From Pseudoxanthomonas sp. SL93 (lineage in GTDB: Bacteria; Pseudomonadota; Gammaproteobacteria; Xanthomonadales; Xanthomonadaceae): a stretch of DNA of 64,000 nt. The notes under the pieces are model-generated. The model saw only the letters and a program-made list of their open reading frames with translations, was not told the origin of the DNA and ran no database searches. Below are positions 40,141-48,431 of the stretch, piece after piece (within the stretch, counting starts at the first letter, position 1; every line of letters begins with the position of its first letter). A program made the translations under genes and the position numbers. Location: contig NZ_CP113065.1 of assembly GCF_026625825.1 (NCBI RefSeq), positions 744,001 to 808,000 on the forward strand. Direction: 5' to 3'.

Positions 40141-42129
40141 ATGAGCTATTTCGTCACCGGCGCCACGGGTTTCATCGGACGTTACCTGGTCGGCAACCTG
40201 CTGAAGCGCAGCGGCACGGTGCATGTGCTCGTCCGCAAGGATTCGCAGAAGAAGTTCGATGCCATCGCCAGGAAAGCGGGCTGGGACATGAAGAAGATCG
40301 CCGTGGTGCACGGCGACATGACCAAGCCTAAATGCGGCTTGACCGCGGCGCAGATCCGCACGCTGTCGGGCAAGGTGAAGCACTTCTTCCACCTGGCCGC
40401 CATCTACGACCTGACCGCCACGCGCGAGTCGCAGCAGGCCGCCAACATCGATGGCACGCAGAACGCGCTGGATCTCGCGGCCGCGGCAAAGGCGGGCTGT
40501 TTCCACCACACCAGCTCCATCGCGGCGGCAGGCCTGTATCCGGGCATCTTCCGCGAAGACATGTTCGACGAAGCCGAGGGCCTGGATGACCCTTACCTGC
40601 GTACCAAGCACGAATCCGAAGGACTGGTGCGCAGGGAGACGCGGGTGAAGTGGCGCATCTACCGGCCGGCGATGGTGGTGGGGCATTCCAGGACCGGCGA
40701 GATGGACAAGATCGACGGCCCGTACTACTTCTTCACCCTGATCAAGAAGCTGCGCGAACTGCTGCCGCCGTGGATGCCCGTGCTGGGCATCGAGGGTGGG
40801 CGCATCAACATCGTGCCGGTGGATTTCGTCGCCGACGCCATGGACCACATCGCGCACAAGCCCAAGCTGGATGGCCATACCTTCCACCTTACCGACCCCG
40901 AACCGATGCGCGTGGGCGAGGTGCTGAACACGTTCGCGCGCGCCGGCCACGCGCCGGAAATGACCATGCGCCTGGATGCGCGCATGTTCGCCTTCGTCCC
41001 CAGCGGCATCCGCGCCGCCGTCGGCAACCTGCCGCCGGTGCGTCGCTTCATCGGCATGCTGCTGCGCGATTTCAAGATTCCGAAGGAAGTACTGAAGTTC
41101 ATCACCTATCCCACGCGCTTCGACAGCCGCGAGACCGAGCGGGCGCTGAAAGGCACGGGCATCGTGGTGCCCCGCCTGGATGACTATGCCTGGCGCCTGT
41201 GGGACTACTGGGAACGCCACCTCGACCCGGACCTGTTCATCGATCGCACGCTGAAGGGCAAGGTGCGCAACAAGGTGGTGGTCATCACCGGCGGCTCGTC
41301 CGGCATTGGCCTGTCCACCGCGCAACGCGTGGCGGAAGCCGGTGCCACGACGATCATCGTGGCGCGTGGCGAGGAAGAGCTTTTCAAGGCGCGCGACGAC
41401 ATGAAGAAGGCCGGCGGCAAGGTATTCGCCTACACGGCGGACCTGGCCGACATGGCCGATTGCGACCGCCTGGTGAAGACCGTGCTGGACGAGCACGGCC
41501 ACGTCGACATCCTGATCAACAACGCCGGCCGCTCGATCCGCCGCTCGATCGAGGCGAGCTACGACCGCTTCCACGATTTCGAGCGCACGATGCAGCTGAA
41601 CTACTTCGGCAGCATCCGCCTGATCATGGGTTTCCTGCCGAAGATGACCGAGCGCCGCAAGGGCCACATCATCAACATCAGCTCGATCGGCGTGCTGGCC
41701 AATTCGCCGCGCTTTTCCGCCTACGTCGCATCGAAGGCCGCGCTGGACGCCTTCAGCCGCTGCGCGCAGGGCGAGCTGTCGGGCAAGGGCATCAGCTTCA
41801 CCACCATCAACATGCCGCTGGTGAAGACGCCGATGATCGCGCCGACCAAGATGTACGACAGCGTGCCGACGCTCTCCCCGGAGGAGGCCGCGGACCTGCT
41901 GGTCAAGGCCATCATCGAGAAGCCCAGCCGCATCGCCACGCGCCTGGGCATCTTCGCCGCCCTGGTCAACGCGCTGGCGCCGAAGGCCTACGAGGTGGTG
42001 ATGAACACCGCGTTCGAGCTGTTCCCGGATTCGGCCGCCGCCAAGGGCGACCGCAAAGCGCTGAAGGAAGCGGCGCCCAGCCAGGAGCAGATTGCGTTTG
42101 CTTCGTTGATGCGGGGCGTGCACTGGTAG
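40141..42129 (+). CDS. Two-domain fatty acyl-CoA reductase (Marinobacter type)
   Basis: 662 aa with two Rossmann domains. The N-terminal extended SDR has TGATGFIG (residues 6-13) and Tyr152-x3-Lys156 (YLRTK). The C-terminal classical SDR has TGGSSGIG (383-390), NNAGRS, and Tyr528-x3-Lys532 (YVASK). Length, domain order and motifs such as GEMDKIDGPYYFF, IRRSIEASYDRFHDFERTMQLNYFGS and the end MRGVHW closely resemble the ~661-aa Marinobacter reductase that turns acyl-CoA or aldehyde into fatty alcohol with NADPH. The substrate is inferred from that similarity and the adjacent acyl-CoA-binding protein gene. Both catalytic triads look intact. Confidence 0.9.
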   Translation: MSYFVTGATGFIGRYLVGNLLKRSGTVHVLVRKDSQKKFDAIARKAGWDMKKIAVVHGDMTKPKCGLTAAQIRTLSGKVKHFFHLAAIYDLTATRESQQAANIDGTQNALDLAAAAKAGCFHHTSSIAAAGLYPGIFREDMFDEAEGLDDPYLRTKHESEGLVRRETRVKWRIYRPAMVVGHSRTGEMDKIDGPYYFFTLIKKLRELLPPWMPVLGIEGGRINIVPVDFVADAMDHIAHKPKLDGHTFHLTDPEPMRVGEVLNTFARAGHAPEMTMRLDARMFAFVPSGIRAAVGNLPPVRRFIGMLLRDFKIPKEVLKFITYPTRFDSRETERALKGTGIVVPRLDDYAWRLWDYWERHLDPDLFIDRTLKGKVRNKVVVITGGSSGIGLSTAQRVAEAGATTIIVARGEEELFKARDDMKKAGGKVFAYTADLADMADCDRLVKTVLDEHGHVDILINNAGRSIRRSIEASYDRFHDFERTMQLNYFGSIRLIMGFLPKMTERRKGHIINISSIGVLANSPRFSAYVASKAALDAFSRCAQGELSGKGISFTTINMPLVKTPMIAPTKMYDSVPTLSPEEAADLLVKAIIEKPSRIATRLGIFAALVNALAPKAYEVVMNTAFELFPDSAAAKGDRKALKEAAPSQEQIAFASLMRGVHW

Positions 42130-42135
42130 GCGTCG

Positions 42136-42780
42136 ATGCGGATCTCCTGGGCTAGGACGCTCGGGCTGGGCTGCGTGCTCCTGGTGGGCATCGGGGTCGG
42201 CATGTGGTTGCTGTTATCCCGCGTCTTGGGCGAGCGCGATGCTTGGCTAGCCGCGTGGACCGCTGAGGGTGCGCGTGCCGCCGCGCGGTACGAAATCGAT
42301 GCGTACCTGGAAGGCAAGTTGATACCCCAGCGGGCCATGTCGTGCGGTGCGCAGGAGTGGGTTGTTGTCCTAGCCGGTGGTGCATGCTCCTCGGAGACCG
42401 TCATCCACGCGAGATCGTCGAAGGACGGTGGCGAGGCAAGGCTGAGGCCGTCGAAAGGCGCCGGGTATCGTTGGAAGGGCGAATTCCATCGTGATATCGA
42501 CATGGTGTTGAGTCCGCAGCAGTCCGCACGCTTTCGCGAACTGGCGACGCGTGCGTTGGCGCTGCCTGACGCTTACAGGGCAGGCTGCACAGGAGTTCCC
42601 TGCCTGCAATCCGGATTCGCCGCTTGCGTCGATGGTGACTGGCGATCGGCCTATGGCCCGCCGGAGCGATTCACCGCAGGAGATCGCAGGGAACCGGGGG
42701 ACGAACTTTGGTCGGATGCTTTGGCGATTCTCCGGGTCGAGACAGCGCTCGACCCGGACGATTACGTCATTTGCATGTAA
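42136..42780 (+). CDS. Single-pass membrane-anchored protein, unknown
   Basis: 214 aa. An N-terminal hydrophobic helix (about residues 7-29, LGLGCVLLVGIGVGMWLLLS) is followed by a soluble domain with several Cys (SCGAQEW, GGACSS, AGCTGVPCLQSGFAAC). It begins 6 bp after the reductase stop, so probably in the same operon. Codon use is less GC-biased (TTG, GTT, TCG, AGA) than the neighbours, hinting at later acquisition. Not recognised. Confidence 0.7.
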   Translation: MRISWARTLGLGCVLLVGIGVGMWLLLSRVLGERDAWLAAWTAEGARAAARYEIDAYLEGKLIPQRAMSCGAQEWVVVLAGGACSSETVIHARSSKDGGEARLRPSKGAGYRWKGEFHRDIDMVLSPQQSARFRELATRALALPDAYRAGCTGVPCLQSGFAACVDGDWRSAYGPPERFTAGDRREPGDELWSDALAILRVETALDPDDYVICM

Positions 42781-42807
42781 GCGATGACGTTGCCGGGACA
42801 GGAGACT

Positions 42808-43263
42808 TTAGCCTTCGTCCGCCCACCGCAACGGCACCGCCTGCATGTTCCGCATATGCAGTGCCAGCGGCTCGATCCGCGACCACAGGAAGTCGCGCAG
42901 TTCGGCGTCTTCGACCGTCTCGGTCAGCGCACCATGGAAGCAGGCCAGCCAGCCGCTGGCTTCGTCCATGCCGATGGCGAAGGGCAGGTGGCGGGCGCGG
43001 AGCATCGGGGCGCCGTGCTTCTGCGTGAACAGCGGCGGACCGCCCAGCCAGCCGCTGAGGAATTCGAAGAGTTTCTGTTCACTGCCGTCGAGCGAGGGCG
43101 GGTGCAGGCGCCGCACCGCGGCCGCCTCGGGCAGCGCGTCCATCAGCGCGTACATGCGACGGGTCATCCGCCGCAAGCCGGCTTCACCGCCAATGCGGTC
43201 GTAGGGAGTGGTGGGGGTGGCGGGTTCGCTCATGACAGGTCGGGCGGGCGGGGCTTCCATCAT
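42808..43263 (-). CDS. Group II truncated haemoglobin
   Basis: 151 aa. 2-on-2 globin with PYDRIGGEAGLRRMTRRMYALMD, FLSGWLGGPPLFTQKHGAPMLRARHLPF (proximal His) and the Trp of helix G (ASGWLACFHGAL) at the positions typical for group II. Such globins bind O2 or NO and often serve NO or redox defence. The first of two adjacent ATG codons is used because GAGG lies 8 bases before it; a later ATG (MSEPATP) is possible. Confidence 0.92.
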   Translation of the reverse strand: MMEAPPARPVMSEPATPTTPYDRIGGEAGLRRMTRRMYALMDALPEAAAVRRLHPPSLDGSEQKLFEFLSGWLGGPPLFTQKHGAPMLRARHLPFAIGMDEASGWLACFHGALTETVEDAELRDFLWSRIEPLALHMRNMQAVPLRWADEG

Positions 43264-43323
43264 GCCGTCGGCCTCAGGCCGGACGCAGCGGCCAGGTGTC
43301 GCAGGCGGGCCGATGCGTACGCG

Positions 43324-44283
43324 TCACATGTTCCGGCACTGGCGCCAGCGGACTGGCTCGTCGCTTCCCGGCGGCGGGTTGAGCTGCACGCGGGTGGTGC
43401 GCAGGGCGGGGTAACGTTCCAGTTCAAGGCAGATCCATGGCCACACTTCCTTCTCGGTGCCGGTGCGGTCAACGCTGAGCGTCAGCTTGGTCTGCCACAC
43501 GCCGCTGCTGATGCCCGGCGTCTTGGTCAACGCCTGCAGCACGGCGCGCATCTGCTGTTCCAGTTCTTCTTCGGTCGGCTCCCGGAACGGCGCGTCAGCC
43601 GGCTTGCCGACGACAGCGGCGGGTGCAGGCGCGTTGGCCGGCGCCGGTACCACGGTGGGCGTGGGACTTGCCTGGCGGCTGTCCAGCAAATTGCCCATAG
43701 CCACCATCGCGACGGCGCCCGCCGCCACCGCGCCAAACCAGGCGATGCCGATGTGGCGCTTTGCGCGTGCCGCCGCATACCCGGTTACCTGCAGATGCAG
43801 GGCCGGTTCGATCAGCGGTTTGACCTCGGGCCAGAGCCGGGGGCCATCCAGCAACTCGATGTTGGTGCCCTGCGCGGCGTCGCGGCCTTCCTTCTCAACC
43901 TTGCCCTCGGTGGCCAGGATGCCGCCCTGTGCAGCGCCCAGACGGATGCTGGAGGCCAGCTCCACCACAGGCGCCGCGGCGATGCGGTACGCCGAACCGT
44001 GCTTGCAGGAGAGCAGCCAGCGCTCTTCACCGCGCGCCAGCAGGAAGGTGGACTGCGGTTCGCGGGATTCGTGAGGTTCCGGGCTGGCTTCGACCAGGCC
44101 GCGGCGCTCCATCGCCACGAGCACCAGCTTGGAGAACTCGCGCCAGCGCAGGCCGGACAACGCGTGCAGGCCGTAGGCCCTCTCGTCGCGGGGACGGCGG
44201 ACCATCCAGAAATAGGCGGTTGCCACAACGCCGATCACCAGGGTGACGGCCAAGCCGAGAAGCCAAATGGGCATAAATCGCAA
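43324..44283 (-). CDS. Membrane protein with degenerate Mrr-like nuclease domain
   Basis: 319 aa. One membrane helix at residues ~5-27, then a domain resembling the Mrr_cat restriction-endonuclease fold (GLRWREFSKLVLVAMERRGL; RWLLSCKHGSAYRIAAAPVVELASSIRLGAAQGGILAT), a second helix (~175-198), a Pro/Ala linker and a C-terminal domain (KTPGISSGVWQTKLTLSVDRTG). The (D/E)xK-type active site is not intact: the Lys is in SCK and the preceding acid is missing, so nuclease activity is doubtful. Function unknown. Confidence 0.7.
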   Translation of the reverse strand: MRFMPIWLLGLAVTLVIGVVATAYFWMVRRPRDERAYGLHALSGLRWREFSKLVLVAMERRGLVEASPEPHESREPQSTFLLARGEERWLLSCKHGSAYRIAAAPVVELASSIRLGAAQGGILATEGKVEKEGRDAAQGTNIELLDGPRLWPEVKPLIEPALHLQVTGYAAARAKRHIGIAWFGAVAAGAVAMVAMGNLLDSRQASPTPTVVPAPANAPAPAAVVGKPADAPFREPTEEELEQQMRAVLQALTKTPGISSGVWQTKLTLSVDRTGTEKEVWPWICLELERYPALRTTRVQLNPPPGSDEPVRWRQCRNM

Positions 44284-44546
44284 ACGCGCTTTTTGTTATT
44301 CGAATGCGCAATTCTAACCAGCCGGCCCCGGCATGTCTGTCGGGTCAACCCCTGCCTATCGCAGGCCCTTCGCAGACGGTTCATGGGCGGAAGCGAGCAT
44401 GAAAAAGCCCGCCAGTCCGAAGCCGTAAGGGGAGGGGAGCATACGTACTTCGAGTGGACTGGCGGGCCGTATCGATTGTTACGCCAACCGATGCTGCCTT
44501 GCAACAAAAATCTGTTCAGAAAACGCACTGTTCCAGTGCGTTGCCG
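44284..44546. other. Gap between the Mrr-like gene and the phasin gene
   Basis: 263 bp with no gene. It holds a long inverted repeat (44402-44467) acting as the phasin terminator and presumably the promoter of the Mrr-like gene. Confidence 0.6.
44402..44467 (-). terminator. Long-armed terminator of the phasin gene
   Basis: GCCCGCCAGTCC (44407-44418) and GGACTGGCGGGC (44456-44467) are perfect 12-bp arms with a 37-base loop that can itself pair (CGAAG/CTTCG). On the minus strand the stem is followed by TTTTTC. Confidence 0.75.
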
Positions 44547-45116
44547 TCAGCCTGCGGAAGCCTTGCGCGGCGCGCGCTTCGCCGTCACTTTCTTGACGGG
44601 TTTGCTGGTGGCCTTGGTGGCCTTGGTCGCCTTGCGGGCCGGGCTCTTGCGGGCAGCCTTCGGCTTGCCGGCGGGTACGCCGCCCAGCTTGCGCAGTTCC
44701 GCGTTCAGCTCTTCGACCCGGTCGATCAGTGTGGAGAGGTCTTCACGGCTGGGGACTTCCAGGCGGCGCAGGGCGCGCTGCACGCGTTCCTCGAACACCT
44801 TCTCCAGCCTGTCCCAGGTATCCGACGCGCGCTCGCGCGCCTGGCCGACGGTGGTTTCCACCGCATCGCGCATCACCTGCGCCTTGCCACCGGCCAGCTT
44901 GCGCGTGGTCTGCTCCAGCGACAGCCCTTCCTTCACCAGCGTCTCGAACAGCTTGGTGCCTTCGGACTGCGCGCGCCCGAACGCGCCCACGCCGGCCAGC
45001 CACACCTGCTGGGCGGATTCACCCAGGCTCTTGGACAGGCGCTCGGCCTGCGCCTGCAGGTTCTCGTTCTTGGCGGAAGAAGCGGTCTTGCGGGCGGATT
45101 TCTTCAAGGTGGCCAT
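44547..45116 (-). CDS. Phasin-family protein with basic tail
   Basis: 189 aa. SLGESAQQVWLAGVGAFGRAQSEGTKLFETLVKEG is the typical phasin (PhaF/PhaI) core; a coiled coil (KVFEERVQRALRRLEVPSREDLSTLIDRVEELNAELRKLGG) follows. The last ~45 residues are a Lys/Ala/Pro H1-like tail (ARKSPARKATKATKATSK) that may bind DNA. Phasins cover PHA or lipid granules; the tailed ones can link granules to the nucleoid. It precedes its own terminator and lies near the patatin gene. Confidence 0.88.
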   Translation of the reverse strand: MATLKKSARKTASSAKNENLQAQAERLSKSLGESAQQVWLAGVGAFGRAQSEGTKLFETLVKEGLSLEQTTRKLAGGKAQVMRDAVETTVGQARERASDTWDRLEKVFEERVQRALRRLEVPSREDLSTLIDRVEELNAELRKLGGVPAGKPKAARKSPARKATKATKATSKPVKKVTAKRAPRKASAG

Positions 45117-45184
45117 GGGGTTCCGTTGGCAGTCGAGACGAGGGATGAGGCGCCAGCGTCGGCGCGATGTCTAGAGTTTTCACA

Positions 45185-45201
45185 CCAGCGCCCCGCGCTG
45201 G
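45185..45201 (-). terminator. Possible weak terminator after the patatin gene
   Basis: CCAGCGC-CCC-GCGCTGG, 7-bp perfect stem with a 3-base loop, 11 bp after the patatin stop on the minus strand. No T-run, so weak. Confidence 0.35.
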
Positions 45202-45211
45202 CGAAGGACGA

Positions 45212-46456
45212 TCAGTTGCGTGTCGATGCCCGCCGGCGCGAAACCACCTGGTCCACGTCGTCCAGCGCGCGGCGCAGGCGGGCGGTGGTCTCGGTCATGC
45301 GCGGCGCCACGTCCAGCCCGTCCAGGATGGAGCGGTGGCGTGCGTTGACGATGTCGTCACGGTAGCGGATGCCATGCACCGCCAGCATCGGCTTGAGCAC
45401 ATCCGCACGCTTGCGCAGGTCGGCCAGCGTGTTGCGGTACGCAAGCTGGCAGACGCGGTGGCGCGAGGAGAAGCTGAAGAGGTTGGTGAAGAAGAGTTCG
45501 CTGTCGGTCGCGTTCGGCTCGAACACCAGCTGGTCGATGTCGGGGAACTGGTGCGGGTACTTTTCCATGCCGATCTGCATGCGCGACTGCAGCAGCGTAC
45601 GCAAGGTCTGCGACAGCACGGCGGGCAGGCCACCGCTGGCCAGCCCCACCTGTTCCGCCTCGTCGGCGTGCGGCGCGGCGCGGTTGGCGTCGAACGGCAC
45701 CAGCGGGTTGATGCCGATCATCAGGTCGATGTCGCGTTCCAGCACCGTGCTGGCGTGCATGGTCCGGCGCAGGGCCCCGTCCAGGAAGTGGCGTCCGCAG
45801 ATCTCCACCGGCGGATACAGCCCGGGCAGTGCGGAACTGGCCTGCACCGCGCGCGAGATGGGGACGTCGTCCCAGCCTTCCTCGCCGAAGCGCACGGCCT
45901 CCCCGCTGTCCAGGTCCACCGCCACCACGAACAGGTCGGTATCCAGCTTGCGGAAATCGTTGCTGCGGCCGCGGCGGGTGAAGATGTCGTGCAGGAAGCG
46001 CTCGACGCCCTCATTGTCGAAGATGCCGGTGGGCACCAGGCCACCGAAGCGCAGGAACAGGTCCGACCACCGCACCGCCTTGCGCGGATTGCGCAGCAGC
46101 CTGCCCAGCCAGTCGCCATAAAGCGCGGGCAGGCTGGCGGCGCGGCGCAGGTATTCGCCCACGTTGGGGCGCAGGAAGGTCTCCGGCCGGAACTCGGCGT
46201 CGTCACTGGTACCGGTGATGAAGATGCGGCACATCTCTGCCGTGCTCATGCGGTTGGCCAGGCCGGCGGCGAGGAACGCGCCTGAGCTGACGCCCACGTA
46301 GCAATCCATCCGGGTCAGGTCCAGCCCGTCCAGGGCCTCGTCCATCGCGCGCAGCGCACCCAGTTCGTACATCCCGCCGATGGGGCCGCCGCCGGCGATG
46401 GCCAGCCCGATCTTGCCGCTCCGGCCCCGCTTGCGCGCACTGTGGATCGAAAGCAT
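45212..46456 (-). CDS. Patatin-like phospholipase
   Basis: 414 aa. Serine-aspartate dyad acyl hydrolase. The oxyanion hole GGGPIGG (22-28), nucleophile elbow GVSSG (55-59, Ser57) and catalytic Asp226 in DGA are all present. It has no signal peptide, so it is probably cytosolic or at the inner membrane face. It could release fatty acids from phospholipid or storage lipid. Its neighbours (phasin, PHA-granule-region protein) suggest a part in lipid or granule metabolism, which is inference. Confidence 0.92.
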   Translation of the reverse strand: MLSIHSARKRGRSGKIGLAIAGGGPIGGMYELGALRAMDEALDGLDLTRMDCYVGVSSGAFLAAGLANRMSTAEMCRIFITGTSDDAEFRPETFLRPNVGEYLRRAASLPALYGDWLGRLLRNPRKAVRWSDLFLRFGGLVPTGIFDNEGVERFLHDIFTRRGRSNDFRKLDTDLFVVAVDLDSGEAVRFGEEGWDDVPISRAVQASSALPGLYPPVEICGRHFLDGALRRTMHASTVLERDIDLMIGINPLVPFDANRAAPHADEAEQVGLASGGLPAVLSQTLRTLLQSRMQIGMEKYPHQFPDIDQLVFEPNATDSELFFTNLFSFSSRHRVCQLAYRNTLADLRKRADVLKPMLAVHGIRYRDDIVNARHRSILDGLDVAPRMTETTARLRRALDDVDQVVSRRRASTRN

Positions 46457-46543
46457 GTACTTCCCGTCTTGACGTTACCGGCCGAGTGTAGCCGACAGAT
46501 CGGGTGCTTGCGGTGGACTGGCGTGGCCGGGATCATGCGGGGC

Positions 46544-47257
46544 ATGGCGCGAAGCAACCCCCTGATCGAACGCCTGGGCCGTCGTCTCACATGGCACCAG
46601 GCCCTGCATGATCCGGCCCGCGAGCCGCGCAACCGGCTGCGCTGGCTGCCGGAGCTTCGGCGCTGGCAGGCCGAGCGGCTGGAACGCAGCTTCGAGCATT
46701 TCCTGAACGATCCGCGACGTCGGTCAGCGGCGATGTTCTTCCTGACCGATGTCTACGGCGACCATGACTTCAGCCGCCGCGACGCCAACGTGGCCAAGGT
46801 CATGCCGATGATGCAGCGCCTGCTGCCGGCCGCGGTGCTGGGTACGGTGGCCCATGGCATCGAACTGGGCGCGCTGACCCATGCACTGGATGTGCGCATG
46901 GCCGAAGCCCTGCACCGCATCGCCCCGACGCGCCGCAAGCTGGATGCGGAACTCTACGCCAGGGCCTATCGCGAGGTGGGGCATGCGCGGTTGCGCGAGC
47001 ACCAGATCGACCTGATCGCCGAAGTCGGCGTGGGCCTGGCGCGCGCGGTGAAGACGCCGGGCGTGGCCACGCTGCTCAAGCTCTCGCGCGGCCCGGCCAA
47101 GGCGACCGGCCTGGGCGAACTGCAGGGGTTCCTGGAGCGTGGCTTCTCCGCGTTCGCCGCGCTGGGCGACGGCAAGGCCTTCGTGCGGGACATCGAGGAC
47201 GCCGAGCGCGAGGCGTCGCGCCGGCTGTTCGACGGGCATCCCGATCCGTTCGGCTGA
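46544..47257 (+). CDS. Conserved-looking protein of unknown function
   Basis: 237 aa from the ATG of MARSNPLIERLG; it is divergent from the patatin gene. All-helical, Arg/Ala/Leu-rich, no signal or membrane segment. A striking motif is FFLTDVYGDHDFSRRDANVAKVM (split for reading: FFLTDVYGDHDF then SRRDANVAKVM). It has Asp/His-rich spots (YGDHD, GHARLREHQID). I do not recognise a named family. Its place between the patatin and PHA-region genes hints at a lipid-related role. Confidence 0.75.
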   Translation: MARSNPLIERLGRRLTWHQALHDPAREPRNRLRWLPELRRWQAERLERSFEHFLNDPRRRSAAMFFLTDVYGDHDFSRRDANVAKVMPMMQRLLPAAVLGTVAHGIELGALTHALDVRMAEALHRIAPTRRKLDAELYARAYREVGHARLREHQIDLIAEVGVGLARAVKTPGVATLLKLSRGPAKATGLGELQGFLERGFSAFAALGDGKAFVRDIEDAEREASRRLFDGHPDPFG

Positions 47258-47258
47258 A

Positions 47259-47534
47259 TCAGTCGAACTTTTCCGACAGCACGCGGCGTATCTCCACTTC
47301 GATCGGCCCCTTCATGGCCGACAGCAGGAAGCCGAGGGAAGCGGTGACGTGCAGCTGCTGGGGAAGCAGTGCGATATGGCCATCGACGCCGGAGCGGTTG
47401 AAGTTCAGCGTGTCACCGTCCCAGCCATAGTCCATGTCGAAGCGCTCGGCCAGTTTCTTCGCCACTTCCTCCACGGCCTTGCGTGCCTGTTTCGGCGTCT
47501 TGGTGTGGTTGTGCAGGATGTCGATGCTGGCCAT
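47259..47534 (-). CDS. PHA-granule-region family protein
   Basis: 91 aa. It matches the small family found in polyhydroxyalkanoate gene regions: MASIDILHNHTKTPKQARKAVEEVAKKLAERFDMDYGWDGD, NFNRSGVDGHIAL and the LGFLLSAMKGPIEVEI end. It resembles a small alpha/beta protein of unknown chemistry associated with PHA granules. GGAG lies 6 bases before ATG. Convergent with the unknown helical gene. No PHA synthase gene is in the window. Confidence 0.85.
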   Translation of the reverse strand: MASIDILHNHTKTPKQARKAVEEVAKKLAERFDMDYGWDGDTLNFNRSGVDGHIALLPQQLHVTASLGFLLSAMKGPIEVEIRRVLSEKFD

Positions 47535-47630
47535 GGGGAGCTCCACTGAGGTGTGCCTATTCTGCGCATGCACGGCGTGGAGGCAAGCCGGGGCTGTCGA
47601 ATCCATGCCAACCTGCTAGGCTCCTGCAGC

Positions 47631-48431
47631 GTGGAAAGCCTGCGACTTCATTTCATCAACCGCCCTTCACCCGACCGTCCGTTGTCCACGGGCGTGCACC
47701 GCATCGTGCGCGAGGCTGCGGGCACCATCGGCGTGGGGGACGTGCTGCAGGGCGCGCTGCTGGCGCAGATCTGCGTGGACCGTCGTGGCCTGTGGCTGCA
47801 GGTGGCCAATGGCATGCGGGGCGTGCACATCAACGGGCGGCCGGTGAAGCGCATGGCCGTGCTCCGCCCGGGCGACTCCATCTACGTCGAGGGCGTCGAG
47901 CTGCTGCTGCAGTCGGCACATCAGCCCGCCGGCGATGTGCGCGATATCGACACGACCCAGAGCGATGCCCGCGTGGTCCTGCGGGGCGTGGGTGGCAAGT
48001 ACCACGGTCGCAGCATTCCGTTGAGCCAGCCATGCCTGGTGGGTCGGGCCCGCGACGCCACGCTGCGGATCGACGACCCTGCATTCGCCGAGCGCCACGC
48101 GCGGCTGGAGCTGCGTGGGGAGCGCGTGCTGCTGCGTGACCTGGGCTCCGTCGAAGGCACGCGGGTCAATGGCGTGGTGGTGCGGGACGCGCTGCTGGTC
48201 GCGGGCGACCAGGTCGTCTTCGACGCACAGCACCGCTTCATCCTGGAAGTGCCGTGGCTGCCCACCGCCTCCCTGGCGGCGCCCGTTGACGACGAGATCA
48301 CGGTGTCGCCTCCGCCGGTGGCCGCCACGGTCAAGGCGCGGCGCTCGCTGGGCCGCTGGCCGTGGCTGTTGCTCGCCGCGTTGCTGTTGGCGGCCGCGCT
48401 CAGCGCACTGCTGCTTTTCGGGGCGGGCTGA
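47631..48431 (+). CDS. FHA-domain protein with C-terminal membrane anchor
   Basis: About 266 aa from a GTG start. Two FHA-like beta domains: residues ~15-90 (LLAQICVDRRGLWLQVANG; INGRPVKRMAVLRPGDSIYV) and ~110-200 (GKYHGRSIPLSQPCLVGRARDATLRIDDPAFAERHARLEL; GTRVNGVVVRD). The usual SxxH is AERH in the second one, so phosphothreonine binding is uncertain. A tail anchor spans ~243-263. Upstream TAGGCT 11 bases before the start suggests a leaderless or short-leader message. No kinase neighbour. Confidence 0.8.
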   Translation: MESLRLHFINRPSPDRPLSTGVHRIVREAAGTIGVGDVLQGALLAQICVDRRGLWLQVANGMRGVHINGRPVKRMAVLRPGDSIYVEGVELLLQSAHQPAGDVRDIDTTQSDARVVLRGVGGKYHGRSIPLSQPCLVGRARDATLRIDDPAFAERHARLELRGERVLLRDLGSVEGTRVNGVVVRDALLVAGDQVVFDAQHRFILEVPWLPTASLAAPVDDEITVSPPPVAATVKARRSLGRWPWLLLAALLLAAALSALLLFGAG

